Positions 38,246-47,123 of a stretch of 64,000 bases of DNA are shown here, one piece after another. Position numbers and translations under genes: made by a program. The first letter of the stretch is position 1, and the number at the start of each line of letters is the position of its first letter. The DNA is from Gemmatimonadaceae bacterium (GTDB lineage Bacteria > Gemmatimonadota > Gemmatimonadetes > Gemmatimonadales > Gemmatimonadaceae), in the NCBI GenBank assembly GCA_020846935.1, contig JADLCY010000015.1, positions 186,001 through 250,000 on the forward strand, written 5' to 3'. The notes beneath the pieces were generated by a model. The model was not told the DNA's origin and ran no database searches. It saw nothing but the letters and a program-made list of their open reading frames with translations.

Positions 38246-40660
38246 ATGGACGCCATCAGACAGGATCTCCAGTTCGCGCTTCGGTCGCTCCTCAAGTCGC
38301 CGGGATTCACGGCGATTGCGATCCTGTGCATGGCGCTGGGCATCGCGGCCAACGTGTTCGTGTACAGTCCCGTCAACGCGCTGCTGCTGCGCCCGCTGCC
38401 GTACCGCGATGCGGGCCGGCTCATGCACCTCAACACCTGGAGACTCGGCGAGCGCCGCGAGAACTTCGCCAGCTGGTCGTGGCTCGACGTGCAGGACGTC
38501 GGGGCGGGCATGTCCGGCGTCCTGAGTGAGGTCGGCACGTATCGCCTGGGGGAGTGGAACGTCGGCGGGATGGACGAACCCGAGCGCATCCGCGGCGCTC
38601 GCGTGTCGCCGTCGCTGTTTCCGATGCTTGGCCTGCAGCCGGCCGTTGGGCGGTTCTTTCGGCCGGACGAAGAGCGCAACGCTGCGGTCGTGATCCTCGG
38701 GCATGGCGTCTGGACGCGGAAGTTCGGCGCCGACTCGGCGGTGGTGGGCCGTGCCATCACCGTGAACGGCCTGCCGCATACCGTAATCGGTATCATGGCC
38801 CCGGGCGTCCGGTATCCGGAGACCGAGGATCTGTGGCTGCCGACCGACCCGACCGAGGTGGCGATGGCTCAACGCAACCAGCGCAACCTGCAGTTGGTCG
38901 CGCGGCTCGCGCCGGGCGTGTCCGAAGAGGAGGCCAATGCGAAGCTGTCCACGGTGATGGCGGCCCTCGCCGCGAAGTTCCCCGACACGAACCGGAACCT
39001 TGGCGGCTGGATGTTCGAGCTGAGCGAAGACGTGCGCTCGGAAGTGCGGGCGATCTTCCTGACCATGGTGGGCGCCGTGGCGTTCGTCCTGCTGATTGCC
39101 TGCTCGAACGTGGCGAACCTGCTGCTCGCCCGTGGCTCCGGTCGCCAGCGCGAGCTGGCGGTGCGGCTCTCGATGGGCGCCACGCGTGGGCGACTCGTCA
39201 GGCAGCTGCTCACCGAGAGCCTCCTTCTGGCGCTGGTGGGCGGCCTGCTGGGCGCGCTGCTCGGCGCGTGGGGCGTGGACGTGTTCGTGCGGTGGGGCAT
39301 GCCGGCGACCGTGCCGTTCTGGATGCGCTTCGACGTGGATCGCACCGTCATGGGCATCACGCTGGCCGTCACCGTGGTATCGGGGCTCGCGTTCGGCATC
39401 GTGCCTGCCCTCAGGCTCTCGGCGCCGGACCTCTCGCAGACCCTCAAGGAAGCCGGTGGCCGCGGCGGCAGCGCGCACGGCACCGTGGGCCGCCTGCGCG
39501 CCACGCTCGTGGTCGCACAGCTCTCGCTGTCACTCGTGCTGCTCGCGGGTGCGGCGCTGATGGTCCAGAGCTTCCTGCGTTCACGCACGGCATCGCTGGG
39601 CCTCGACCCTAACCACGTGCTCACCGGCGAGGTCTCGCTCACCGGCACGAAGTACGCGACCGACTCGCTGCGCAGCAGCGCGCGGGCCCGGCTGCTGGCG
39701 GCGATTCGCGCAATCCCCGGCGTGGAGGAGGCGGCCCTCGTCGGCTGGCGCCCCATCAGCGACTGCTGCTCGGGCGACGCGTATCGCATCGCCGGTCGTA
39801 CCTACGAGCCGACCGACGTGCCCGTGGCGCAATACAACACCGTGTCGCCCGGCTACTTCTCCGCCCTGCGCATCGCGATGCTGCGCGGACGTGATTTCAC
39901 CGACGCCGATCGGCTCGGAGGCGCGAAGGTCGTGATCGTCTCTCAAGCGCTCGCTGAGCGTGAGTGGCCCGGGGCTGACGCGGTTGGCCAGGTCATGACG
40001 ATCGGATCCGACTCGACGCCCGTGACCGTGGTGGGAGTCGTGGGCGACGTCGTGGTGCGACGGCTGACCGATCAGCTCCGCAAGGAGCACCTGTACGTCC
40101 CGTTCGACCAGGGGAGGTTTTTCGGCGCCGACCTGGTCATGCGCACGGCTGGGGATCCGTATGCGGTGGCCAGCGCGCTCAAGCAAGCCATCGCCGGCGT
40201 CGATCCCGACCTGCCCGCGAGTTCCATCGTGTCGATGACCGACGCAGTGCGCGACCGCATGTTCGAGGGGCGCGTCTACGGCGCGATGTTCGCGTTCTTT
40301 GGCATCGCCGCACTCCTGCTCGCGAGCGTGGGCCTCTATGGCGTGGTGTCGTTTGGCGTCTCGCAGCGCACGCAGGAGGTCGGCGTGCGCATGGCCCTCG
40401 GCGCCTTGCCGCGCGACGTCATCGGGCTCGTGCTTGGTGGCAGTGCGCGCCTGCTGGGTCTGGGCCTCGCGATCGGTGTACCGGCAGCGATCGGTCTGGC
40501 GCAGGTGCTGCGCGGATCGTTGTACGGCATCTCCGCGAGCGATCCCCTCACGTTCATCGCGATCGCGGCCCTGCTCGGCGTTGTGGCGCTGCTGGCGTCA
40601 TGGATCCCGGCGCGGCGTGCAACGCGGGTGGACCCCGTCGTCGCCTTGCGGGCGGAGTAG
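38246..40660 (+). CDS. ADOP-type (MacB-like) duplicated permease
   Basis: The 804-residue protein matches the acidobacterial duplicated orphan permease family. It has the N-terminal RQDLQFALRSLLKSPGFTA and first helix, a MacB periplasmic core domain, a first FtsX membrane domain at about residues 270-410, a second helix and core domain, and a final FtsX domain ending WIPARRATRVDPVVALRAE. Unlike orphan ADOPs, it sits with an adaptor and two ATPases, so it is probably the membrane part of a tripartite export or lipoprotein-extraction machine. Confidence 0.92.
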   Translation: MDAIRQDLQFALRSLLKSPGFTAIAILCMALGIAANVFVYSPVNALLLRPLPYRDAGRLMHLNTWRLGERRENFASWSWLDVQDVGAGMSGVLSEVGTYRLGEWNVGGMDEPERIRGARVSPSLFPMLGLQPAVGRFFRPDEERNAAVVILGHGVWTRKFGADSAVVGRAITVNGLPHTVIGIMAPGVRYPETEDLWLPTDPTEVAMAQRNQRNLQLVARLAPGVSEEEANAKLSTVMAALAAKFPDTNRNLGGWMFELSEDVRSEVRAIFLTMVGAVAFVLLIACSNVANLLLARGSGRQRELAVRLSMGATRGRLVRQLLTESLLLALVGGLLGALLGAWGVDVFVRWGMPATVPFWMRFDVDRTVMGITLAVTVVSGLAFGIVPALRLSAPDLSQTLKEAGGRGGSAHGTVGRLRATLVVAQLSLSLVLLAGAALMVQSFLRSRTASLGLDPNHVLTGEVSLTGTKYATDSLRSSARARLLAAIRAIPGVEEAALVGWRPISDCCSGDAYRIAGRTYEPTDVPVAQYNTVSPGYFSALRIAMLRGRDFTDADRLGGAKVVIVSQALAEREWPGADAVGQVMTIGSDSTPVTVVGVVGDVVVRRLTDQLRKEHLYVPFDQGRFFGADLVMRTAGDPYAVASALKQAIAGVDPDLPASSIVSMTDAVRDRMFEGRVYGAMFAFFGIAALLLASVGLYGVVSFGVSQRTQEVGVRMALGALPRDVIGLVLGGSARLLGLGLAIGVPAAIGLAQVLRGSLYGISASDPLTFIAIAALLGVVALLASWIPARRATRVDPVVALRAE

Positions 40661-40772
40661 CCCCGCGAACATCCGAGATGCAGGACTCCCGCTCGCCGTA
40701 GTAGTGTTCAGGCATTCGGCGCGAGGCCTGCGCCGCACGGGGCACCCCTCCCCGAGTCTCGCACCCAGGATC

Positions 40773-41513
40773 ATGGCGTTCTTCAAGTCGAGCAAGCCAG
40801 CCACCCCGGTCGAAGACCCGCCGGTCGTCGGCCCGCTGGTCTCGTTGCGCGGTCTCGAGAAGTTCTACGACACTGCGGCCGGTCGCGCCTACGTGCTGCG
40901 CCGGATCAGTTTCGACATCCAGCCGGGCGAGTTCATCACCATCATGGGTCCGTCGGGCGCGGGCAAGTCCACGCTGCTCGCCATCCTCGGGATGTTCGAC
41001 GGGCAATGGACCGGTGAGCTCGGGTTCCGCGGACACGCCGTGCATGCGATGTCCAACAAGGATCGGCTGGCGCTCAACCGGCGCTACATCGGGTTCGTCT
41101 TCCAGCAGTATCACCTGCTCGACGACCTGACCGTCGCGGAGAACCTCGACGTGCCACTGTCGTATCGGGACGTGCCGCGCGACGAGCGCGCCGCGATCGT
41201 CGGGGACGCGCTCGACCGCTTCTCGATCGTCGGAAAGAAGGACCTGTATCCGCGCCAGCTCAGCGGCGGGCAGCAGCAGCTCGTTGGCGTGGCGCGGGCG
41301 GTGATCGCCAGGCCGGCCCTGCTCCTCGCTGACGAGCCGACCGGCAACCTGCATTCGTCGCAGGCGCGCGAGATCATGGAGCTGTTCGTGCAGCTCAATC
41401 GACAGGGCACGACGATCGTGCAGGTCACGCACTCGGAGGAGAACGCGCGCTTCGGCTCGCGGATCATCACGGTGCGCGACGGGTGGATCGTCGAGGACAC
41501 GCCGACGGGCTGA
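40773..41513 (+). CDS. Second ABC transporter ATPase of the exporter operon
   Basis: The 246-residue ATPase has Walker A MGPSGAGKST, Q-loop FVFQQYHLLDDLTVAENLDVPL, signature LSGGQQQ and Walker [13 protein letters not shown]. Two positions depart from its neighbour: the Arg after LSGGQQQ is Leu, and the D-loop reads NLHS instead of NLDS. The switch His is in VTHSEENARF. It may pair with the first ATPase as a heterodimer with one weaker site. The ATG at 40773 follows the permease by 112 bases, and its stop overlaps the next start (TGATG). Confidence 0.87.
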   Translation: MAFFKSSKPATPVEDPPVVGPLVSLRGLEKFYDTAAGRAYVLRRISFDIQPGEFITIMGPSGAGKSTLLAILGMFDGQWTGELGFRGHAVHAMSNKDRLALNRRYIGFVFQQYHLLDDLTVAENLDVPLSYRDVPRDERAAIVGDALDRFSIVGKKDLYPRQLSGGQQQLVGVARAVIARPALLLADEPTGNLHSSQAREIMELFVQLNRQGTTIVQVTHSEENARFGSRIITVRDGWIVEDTPTG

Positions 41514-42880
41514 TGGCCCGCCTCCTCGTCGCCGACGACCAGGCGGACGTCATCGAGGCGCTCCGCCTGCTCCTCAAGCGCGAGGGGCACGTGGTGGAGT
41601 CGGCGCACACGCCGGCCGAAGTGGCCACGATGGTGTCGGCGCGCGACTACGACAGCGCGATCATCGACCTCAACTACACGCGGGACACGACGTCGGGTCG
41701 CGAGGGGCTCGACCTGCTGCAGCAGTTGATGACACTCGACGCCACCTTGCCCGTGGTGGTGATGACGGCGTGGGCGAGCATCGACTCGGCCGTGGAGGCC
41801 ATGCGGCGCGGCGCGCGCGACTACGTGGAGAAGCCCTGGGACAACGAGCGGCTGCTCTCGATCGTGCGCTCGGCGGTCGATCTCGGGCGTGCGCTGCGCC
41901 ACAACCAGCGGCTGGAGGGCGAGAACCGGTCGTTGCGCCATCCGGCGACGCCGTCGTTCATCGCCGGATCGCCGGTGATGCGGCCGGTGCTGCAGCTCAT
42001 CGAGCAGGTGGGCCCGTCGGACGCCAACGTGCTCATCACCGGAGAGCACGGCACCGGCAAGGAACTGGTCGCGAACCTGCTCCACGGCGCGTCGCCGCGC
42101 ATGGGCAAGCCGTTCGTCGCGGTGAACCTCGGCGGGATCGCCGAGGGCGTGTTCGAGAGCGAGATGTTCGGGCACGTGAAGGGCGCGTTCACCGACGCGC
42201 GTGCCGACCGGCCCGGGCGATTCGAGATTGCGCAGGCGGGCACCCTGTTCCTCGACGAGATCGGCAATCTGTCGTTGGGCCAGCAGGCCAAGCTGTTGCG
42301 CGTGCTGCAGACCGGCGAGTTCGAACGCGTCGGGTCGTCCAAGGTGCGACAGGCCGATGTGCGCGTCCTCTCGGCGACGAACGTCGACATTGCGAGTGAA
42401 GTGGCCGGGGGGCGCTTTCGCGAGGACCTTCTCTTTCGGATCAACACGATCGAGCTGCACCTCCCTGCCCTGCGGGAGCGACGCGAGGACGTGGGCCCAC
42501 TCGCGCACAGTTACCTCCAGCGGCACGCGCAGCGGTACCGCAAGCCGGCGCGCGGATTCGAGCCCGCGGCGATGCAGGCGCTGCTCGACCACGCCTGGCC
42601 CGGCAATGTGCGCGAGCTGGGGCATGTGATCGAGCGCGCCGTGTTGCTCGCGCGCGGAGAGCTGATCGGCGCCGGTGACCTGGCGCTGCGACCGGCGGCA
42701 TCGGCGTCCGTGCGCCTCGAAGACCTGCCGCTCGAGGAGGTGGAGCGGATCCTCATCCGGAAGGCGCTCGCGAAGCACGGAGGCAACGTGTCGCGGGCGG
42801 CGCGGGCGCTCGGCCTCTCGCGCAGCGCGCTCTACCGCAGGCTGGAGCACTTCCGGATCGTGGGCCCGGACGCGGGCTGA
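41513..42880 (+). CDS. NtrC-family sigma-54-type response regulator
   Basis: The 455-residue protein has a receiver domain (acid pocket D8/D9, phospho-acceptor D52 in IIDLNY, and a Lys in YVEKPWD), an AAA+ domain with Walker A GEHGTGKE, and a C-terminal Fis-type helix-turn-helix (NVSRAARALGLSRSALYRRL). The loop that contacts sigma-54 reads GAFTDA (residues 224-229) instead of GAFTGA. It overlaps the ATPase stop by one base and precedes a histidine kinase by 6 bases, so it is most likely the regulator of this exporter. Confidence 0.9.
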   Translation: MARLLVADDQADVIEALRLLLKREGHVVESAHTPAEVATMVSARDYDSAIIDLNYTRDTTSGREGLDLLQQLMTLDATLPVVVMTAWASIDSAVEAMRRGARDYVEKPWDNERLLSIVRSAVDLGRALRHNQRLEGENRSLRHPATPSFIAGSPVMRPVLQLIEQVGPSDANVLITGEHGTGKELVANLLHGASPRMGKPFVAVNLGGIAEGVFESEMFGHVKGAFTDARADRPGRFEIAQAGTLFLDEIGNLSLGQQAKLLRVLQTGEFERVGSSKVRQADVRVLSATNVDIASEVAGGRFREDLLFRINTIELHLPALRERREDVGPLAHSYLQRHAQRYRKPARGFEPAAMQALLDHAWPGNVRELGHVIERAVLLARGELIGAGDLALRPAASASVRLEDLPLEEVERILIRKALAKHGGNVSRAARALGLSRSALYRRLEHFRIVGPDAG

Positions 42881-42886
42881 CCCGTC

Positions 42887-44218
42887 ATGATCGCGCGCCC
42901 GCCCCGCGAGCCGCCGCCGCACGAACGTCGGGTACTCCTGCTCGCGCTGGCGTCCGGGCTCCCCGGGGCCATCGTCACCGTCCTGCTGCTCGTCGCCGGG
43001 GACTACTCGGCGAAGACCGTGTGGACCGTTGGAGGGTTGGTGACCGGGGCGTGGCTCGTCGGGGCGATCGCGCTGCGGGAACGCGTGGTGCGTCCGCTGC
43101 AGACGTTGTCCAACATGCTCGCGGCCCTGCGCGAAGGCGACTTCTCGCTGCGCGCGCGACTCAGTCGTTCGGACGACGCCCTCGGGCTCGCATTGCTCGA
43201 AATCAACATGCTCGGCGAGACCCTGCGTTCGCAGCGACTTGGCGCGCTCGAGGCCACGTCGCTCCTGCGCGCGGTGATGTCGGAGATCGACGTCGCCATC
43301 TTTGCGTTCGACGACACCGGGGCCCTGCGCCTCGCCAACCGGGCCGGTGAGCGCCTGCTGGCGCAGCGCTTCGAGCGCATCGCCGGCCGTCCGGCGTCGT
43401 CGTTAGGTGTGGCCGAACTGCTCGGCGGGGACTCGCCGCGCGTGTATGACCACGCCTTTCCCGAGCGCGCCGGTCGATGGGAAGTGCGTCGCACCACCTT
43501 CCGGCAGGAGGGCCGGCCCCACGTGCTCCTCGTGGTCACCGACGTCACGCGAACGCTCCGGGAGGAGGAGCTGCTCGCGTGGCAACGGCTGGTGCGGGTG
43601 CTGAGTCACGAGATCAACAACTCGCTGGCGCCCATCAAGTCGATCGCCGGCAGCCTCCGCGCGATGAGCGATCAGGCGCCGGGTGCTCCCGGTGCGCGCG
43701 AGGATCTGCACCGCGGACTCGACATCATCGAGGGCCGGGCCGATTCGCTGGCACGGTTCATGTCCTCGTATGCGCGGCTGGCGCGCCTGCCCTCGCCCGT
43801 GCGGCGTCGCTTCGATCTCGGCGCGATGGTACGCCGCGCGGCGGGCCTCGAATCGCGGCTCGCGGTTGGCGTGGAGGGTGGCCCTGCGATCGAGATCGTG
43901 GGCGACCCCGATCAGCTCGAGCAAGCGCTGATCAATCTTGTGCGCAACGCGGTCGACGCCGTAGGCCCGGACGGTGGCCGGGTATGCGTGGGTTGGCGGA
44001 TCGACGATCGCTCGGTTGAGATCCAGGTCGAAGACGACGGACACGGAATCAGTGGCACGTCGAACCTCTTCGTGCCGTTTTTCACGACGAAGCCCGAGGG
44101 CTCCGGGATTGGGCTCGTGCTCTGCCGTCAGATCGCCGAGGGGCATGGGGGATCGGTCACCATCGAAAATCGAAGTCACGGACGGGGCGCGGTGGCGCGC
44201 CTGCGTCTCCCGCGCTAG
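42887..44218 (+). CDS. Membrane PAS histidine kinase (NtrY-like)
   Basis: The 443-residue kinase has two transmembrane helices near residues 20-40 and 48-62, a HAMP-like segment (RVVRPLQTLSNMLAALREGDF), a PAS domain, a phospho-acceptor H241 in VLSHEINNSLAPIKS, and an ATPase domain with N box LINLVRNAVDAV, G1 DDGHGI and G2 GSGIGLVLCRQIAEGHGG. It is the cognate kinase of the preceding response regulator by position. Its last 62 bases overlap the end of the convergent propeller gene. Confidence 0.92.
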   Translation: MIARPPREPPPHERRVLLLALASGLPGAIVTVLLLVAGDYSAKTVWTVGGLVTGAWLVGAIALRERVVRPLQTLSNMLAALREGDFSLRARLSRSDDALGLALLEINMLGETLRSQRLGALEATSLLRAVMSEIDVAIFAFDDTGALRLANRAGERLLAQRFERIAGRPASSLGVAELLGGDSPRVYDHAFPERAGRWEVRRTTFRQEGRPHVLLVVTDVTRTLREEELLAWQRLVRVLSHEINNSLAPIKSIAGSLRAMSDQAPGAPGAREDLHRGLDIIEGRADSLARFMSSYARLARLPSPVRRRFDLGAMVRRAAGLESRLAVGVEGGPAIEIVGDPDQLEQALINLVRNAVDAVGPDGGRVCVGWRIDDRSVEIQVEDDGHGISGTSNLFVPFFTTKPEGSGIGLVLCRQIAEGHGGSVTIENRSHGRGAVARLRLPR

Positions 44219-45578
44219 TGGCCCCGCAGGCCGCGCAAGAGAGAGCCTGCGACCGACACCGTCTGTCAGGGCGAGGACCGCGCCAACGTTCGAGACCGCC
44301 ACGAGCCGCATCGGAGCTGGGCAGTAGCCGCGGGGGCCAGAGAAGTCCAGCGCCCTGGGGCCGGGCGTAAGCCAGCAAGATCGGCCCGACGCAAACTGGT
44401 TGCTCGTCAGACCGGCGTGCGGCCCTGCCTTCCTCGCTCCTGAGGTAGCGACTCAGGACTTCCACATCATCGTCGTCCTGCGTTACGACGTAGAGATACC
44501 TCGGCGAAGCCCCAACGATGCGGGCGCGCGCTGGAAGTTCCAGAGTTGCGATCTTCCCGCTCGCCCTGCTAACCACATCGTAGCGCGTAGCGAGAAACGG
44601 CGGTGGCGTGAGTCGCCTGACAGCGATCACTCCCTCACCAAGAGTCACGAGCGCCTGGTTGACGAAGGGCGGCAGTCGGTCGGGCCACGGCGGAACCTCA
44701 TGCGGGCCAATTGGAGGCTCCGCGGCCGGCCAGCGCCTCCGAGTGAACGCCGACTTCCATTCCGTTGTAATCCTGGGAAACTCGCTCTCGATCACGGTAC
44801 CCTCCTCCAGCACGCCTCGCGGATCAACCCAGTCGACGCGATATGGCTCACGACGAAGGAGCGCTATCCAGCCATCCTTGAGCAGCGCCACTTCGTCGGA
44901 GCCCACCAATGGATTTTCGAGTAGCCAACGGGAGGCAGGCGGAGGGCGTTCGCGCCACACGATGGTCTGGACCGCGCTGATCCCCCGAAGCCGGGCGACG
45001 GTATCCGCTCGCGGGCCAAGAGACCGCCCCTGCGTACCAAACCCGGATGCCAGGTAGCGTCTAATTACCAACAGCGAGTCCGCCGTGCCAACACTCGGAA
45101 CATATGGCACGCCCGTGCTTCGCCGAAACGCGTACGGCAGCACGTCCAGGATATGGCCCAGCGTGTCCGCACCAGACAGGCGGACTGACTTGCGCCCAGT
45201 GACCTGGATCGTCGCTGTGATCCTCTCGCCAACCACAACGATCCAACGCCCGGTACGCTGATCGTCCACGATCGTGGTGTCACCGCCCAGTGCAAACAGG
45301 CCGATTGCGCGGCGATACTCCCCGGGCCCGTCCCCCGTACGCCCGATGGGCACCGACTTGCCGGTCTCGAAGTCAATCAGCATCACCAGCTGGTCTGCGG
45401 TATCGAGCACGATGGCCTTGGTGGCCGAAATCTCCCGGATGGCGGCAACGCCCACAAAGCGCTCGGACGCCTTACCGACGAGGCGGCCCGGCATTCGCTG
45501 TGCTGCGAGTTCCCCGGGAGCTATCGCGCCGTGCAGTAGCGCCACGGACACGGCCACGCTCGCTACGGCTGCGTTCAC
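44157..45578 (-). CDS. Exported six-bladed beta-propeller protein with an unusual C-terminal extension
   Basis: The 473-residue protein has a signal peptide (ASVAVSVALLHGAIAPGELAAQ), then a propeller of the BF3164/six-bladed type with the diagnostic GRTGDGPGEYRRAIGLF turn followed by GGDTTIVDDQRTGR. It is related in layout to the protein encoded at 45970. The GTG at 45578 has a perfect AAGGAGG site. The paralogue ends just after VERLSRHP, but here the frame continues about 85 residues beyond VEVLSRYL and overlaps the kinase gene. The tail is Arg-, Pro- and Cys-rich and may reflect a lost stop or a frameshift. The partner ligand is unknown. Confidence 0.75.
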   Translation of the reverse strand: MNAAVASVAVSVALLHGAIAPGELAAQRMPGRLVGKASERFVGVAAIREISATKAIVLDTADQLVMLIDFETGKSVPIGRTGDGPGEYRRAIGLFALGGDTTIVDDQRTGRWIVVVGERITATIQVTGRKSVRLSGADTLGHILDVLPYAFRRSTGVPYVPSVGTADSLLVIRRYLASGFGTQGRSLGPRADTVARLRGISAVQTIVWRERPPPASRWLLENPLVGSDEVALLKDGWIALLRREPYRVDWVDPRGVLEEGTVIESEFPRITTEWKSAFTRRRWPAAEPPIGPHEVPPWPDRLPPFVNQALVTLGEGVIAVRRLTPPPFLATRYDVVSRASGKIATLELPARARIVGASPRYLYVVTQDDDDVEVLSRYLRSEEGRAARRSDEQPVCVGPILLAYARPQGAGLLWPPRLLPSSDAARGGLERWRGPRPDRRCRSQALSCAACGATSAGDAGAPPRPVRDFDFRW

Positions 45579-45663
45579 GGCGCCTCCTTGCACTCCATGG
45601 CGCGACCGCACCCGAAACCGCGAAGTTGCGTGGCCGTCCGAGCCAGCGCGTTCGCCACTGGTC

Positions 45664-45897
45664 TCACTCAATCGGCGTCCCACAATAGAGCCTGAGCTGT
45701 CCGCCAAACTCGGCGCAGTTGGCCTGATCAGTCGCGCATCCGTAAGCCGCGCACGCGCCCTCCACGTCCAGCGGGCAATAGCTTACCGTGACCGTCTGCG
45801 GACACGATTCCGTCGTTCTGACACGGTGCGGCGCGGCGAGCGCATGGCTGCCCATTGCGGTAACAACCAATCCCAGTATCGCGGTTCTTTGCATCAT
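45664..45897 (-). CDS. Small secreted cysteine-rich protein (6 Cys)
   Basis: The 77-residue product has a signal peptide (MQRTAILGLVVTAMGSHALAA). The mature part of about 55 residues has six Cys: SCPQ, YCPLD, ACAAYGC (two), NCAEF and YCGT. The ATG at 45897 has a GGAGG site. It lies between two propeller genes on the same strand, and a DsbA-like thiol oxidase is encoded upstream, so disulfide formation is likely. It resembles in plan the NVEALA-type peptides next to six-bladed propellers in Bacteroidetes, but I see no direct motif match. Confidence 0.75.
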   Translation of the reverse strand: MMQRTAILGLVVTAMGSHALAAPHRVRTTESCPQTVTVSYCPLDVEGACAAYGCATDQANCAEFGGQLRLYCGTPIE

Positions 45898-45969
45898 GTT
45901 GCCTCCATCGGTGAACTCACGTGGGCGCGCGGCGCGGCCCGCATTGAGTGGTGCGACTCTACCCAGGCA

Positions 45970-47106
45970 TCACATCGGGTGACGGCTCAGGCGCTCAACT
46001 CCACCCTCATCCCGAGTCACTACCACCACTGTACTCGGGCCAAACGAGATGATTCGCTGGTTGGAACCAACGATCATCGTCTGCACCAGGCCCGCAGCTC
46101 GGTCCACGATGTAGTACCTACCCTCGGGGTGCCGCGCGCTCGGCGTCAATCGAATGGCGACTCGTCCGCTGGGCATTGGCAGAACTGCTCGGGCCAGGAA
46201 GGGCGGCGCAACACGCGGCCAGTGTGGGTAGTCGCTCGCCGCGAACGGCTTCGAGCCCTCAGCGGCGAGTCGCCGCAAGACAAACGTCTTCTCTGCCGCG
46301 TCGAGTTCCACCTCGTCACTCGGTAGGTTGTGACCCTGGAGTCGCCTACCGTCCGCAGAGATCCATTCGACCCGGAACGGCGCGAGGCGCACCAGGGCCA
46401 CCCAGCCGTCTGGCAGCATGACGGCTTGCTCGAAGGTCGGCAGCGCTTCGCGCAGCACGTGTGTTATCTCCTGACCACCCGACCGCCGCACGAGCATGTT
46501 CGGTGGGCCCCGATAGCCCCCGGCGATGCGGGCAATGGTGTCCACTCTTGGGGTGGTGATTGACGCACGCAGTACGAATTGCGAATCCGCGAACTCGGGG
46601 AAGTGTCCGAAGGAGGTGGCGATGCCGCGTGGGCGCGGCCGCGAAATGAAACCTCGCGTACCGAGGAGGTGAGACGGGGACGCTCCGCCATAAAGCATGG
46701 GCCCGAGCGTCAACGCGCGGGGATCGGCGACCGTGAGGCTCCGAAGGAAGCGATCGGCCACAAACACGCTCCATCTCCGATTCTGGAGGTCGGTGATGAT
46801 GCATGTATCACCTTTGAGCCCCACCACGAACCCTGGCTGGGCAAACTCACCGGGGCCCTCGCCCAGGCGGCCTACGTCGACAACCCGTCGCGTGCGCCAA
46901 TCGACGAGACTCGCCGCTCGCAGACGCCAATCTGTAAGGAGCAATCGGTCATCATCGAGTGATCGCGCCGACAAGATGGACGCGAACTCGGCGTCCAGGC
47001 GCGATGATGCCGCCGCGAGCGTCGTCTGAGCGTCCTCCCGGCGTGGCGCCAATGCTATCGCGAAGACAGCCAACAGACGAACGACACGAGAGATTGGACG
47101 GCTCAC
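45970..47106 (-). CDS. Exported six-bladed beta-propeller protein
   Basis: The 378-residue protein has a signal sequence (VVRLLAVFAIALAPRREDAQ) and the six-bladed propeller hallmark GRLGEGPGEFAQPGFVVGL followed by CIITDLQNRRWSVF. Later blades show VMLPDGWVALVRLAPFRVEWISADG and RYYIVDRAAGLV. GTG at 47106 is favoured because GGAGAGAG lies at ribosome-site distance; a GTG at 47127 overlapping the DsbA stop is the alternative. Such proteins are exported or surface-exposed in FCB bacteria, with no known ligand. It is the paralogue of the protein encoded at 44157. Confidence 0.8.
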   Translation of the reverse strand: MSRPISRVVRLLAVFAIALAPRREDAQTTLAAASSRLDAEFASILSARSLDDDRLLLTDWRLRAASLVDWRTRRVVDVGRLGEGPGEFAQPGFVVGLKGDTCIITDLQNRRWSVFVADRFLRSLTVADPRALTLGPMLYGGASPSHLLGTRGFISRPRPRGIATSFGHFPEFADSQFVLRASITTPRVDTIARIAGGYRGPPNMLVRRSGGQEITHVLREALPTFEQAVMLPDGWVALVRLAPFRVEWISADGRRLQGHNLPSDEVELDAAEKTFVLRRLAAEGSKPFAASDYPHWPRVAPPFLARAVLPMPSGRVAIRLTPSARHPEGRYYIVDRAAGLVQTMIVGSNQRIISFGPSTVVVVTRDEGGVERLSRHPM

Positions 47107-47123
47107 GATGCTCTCTCCGCGGA

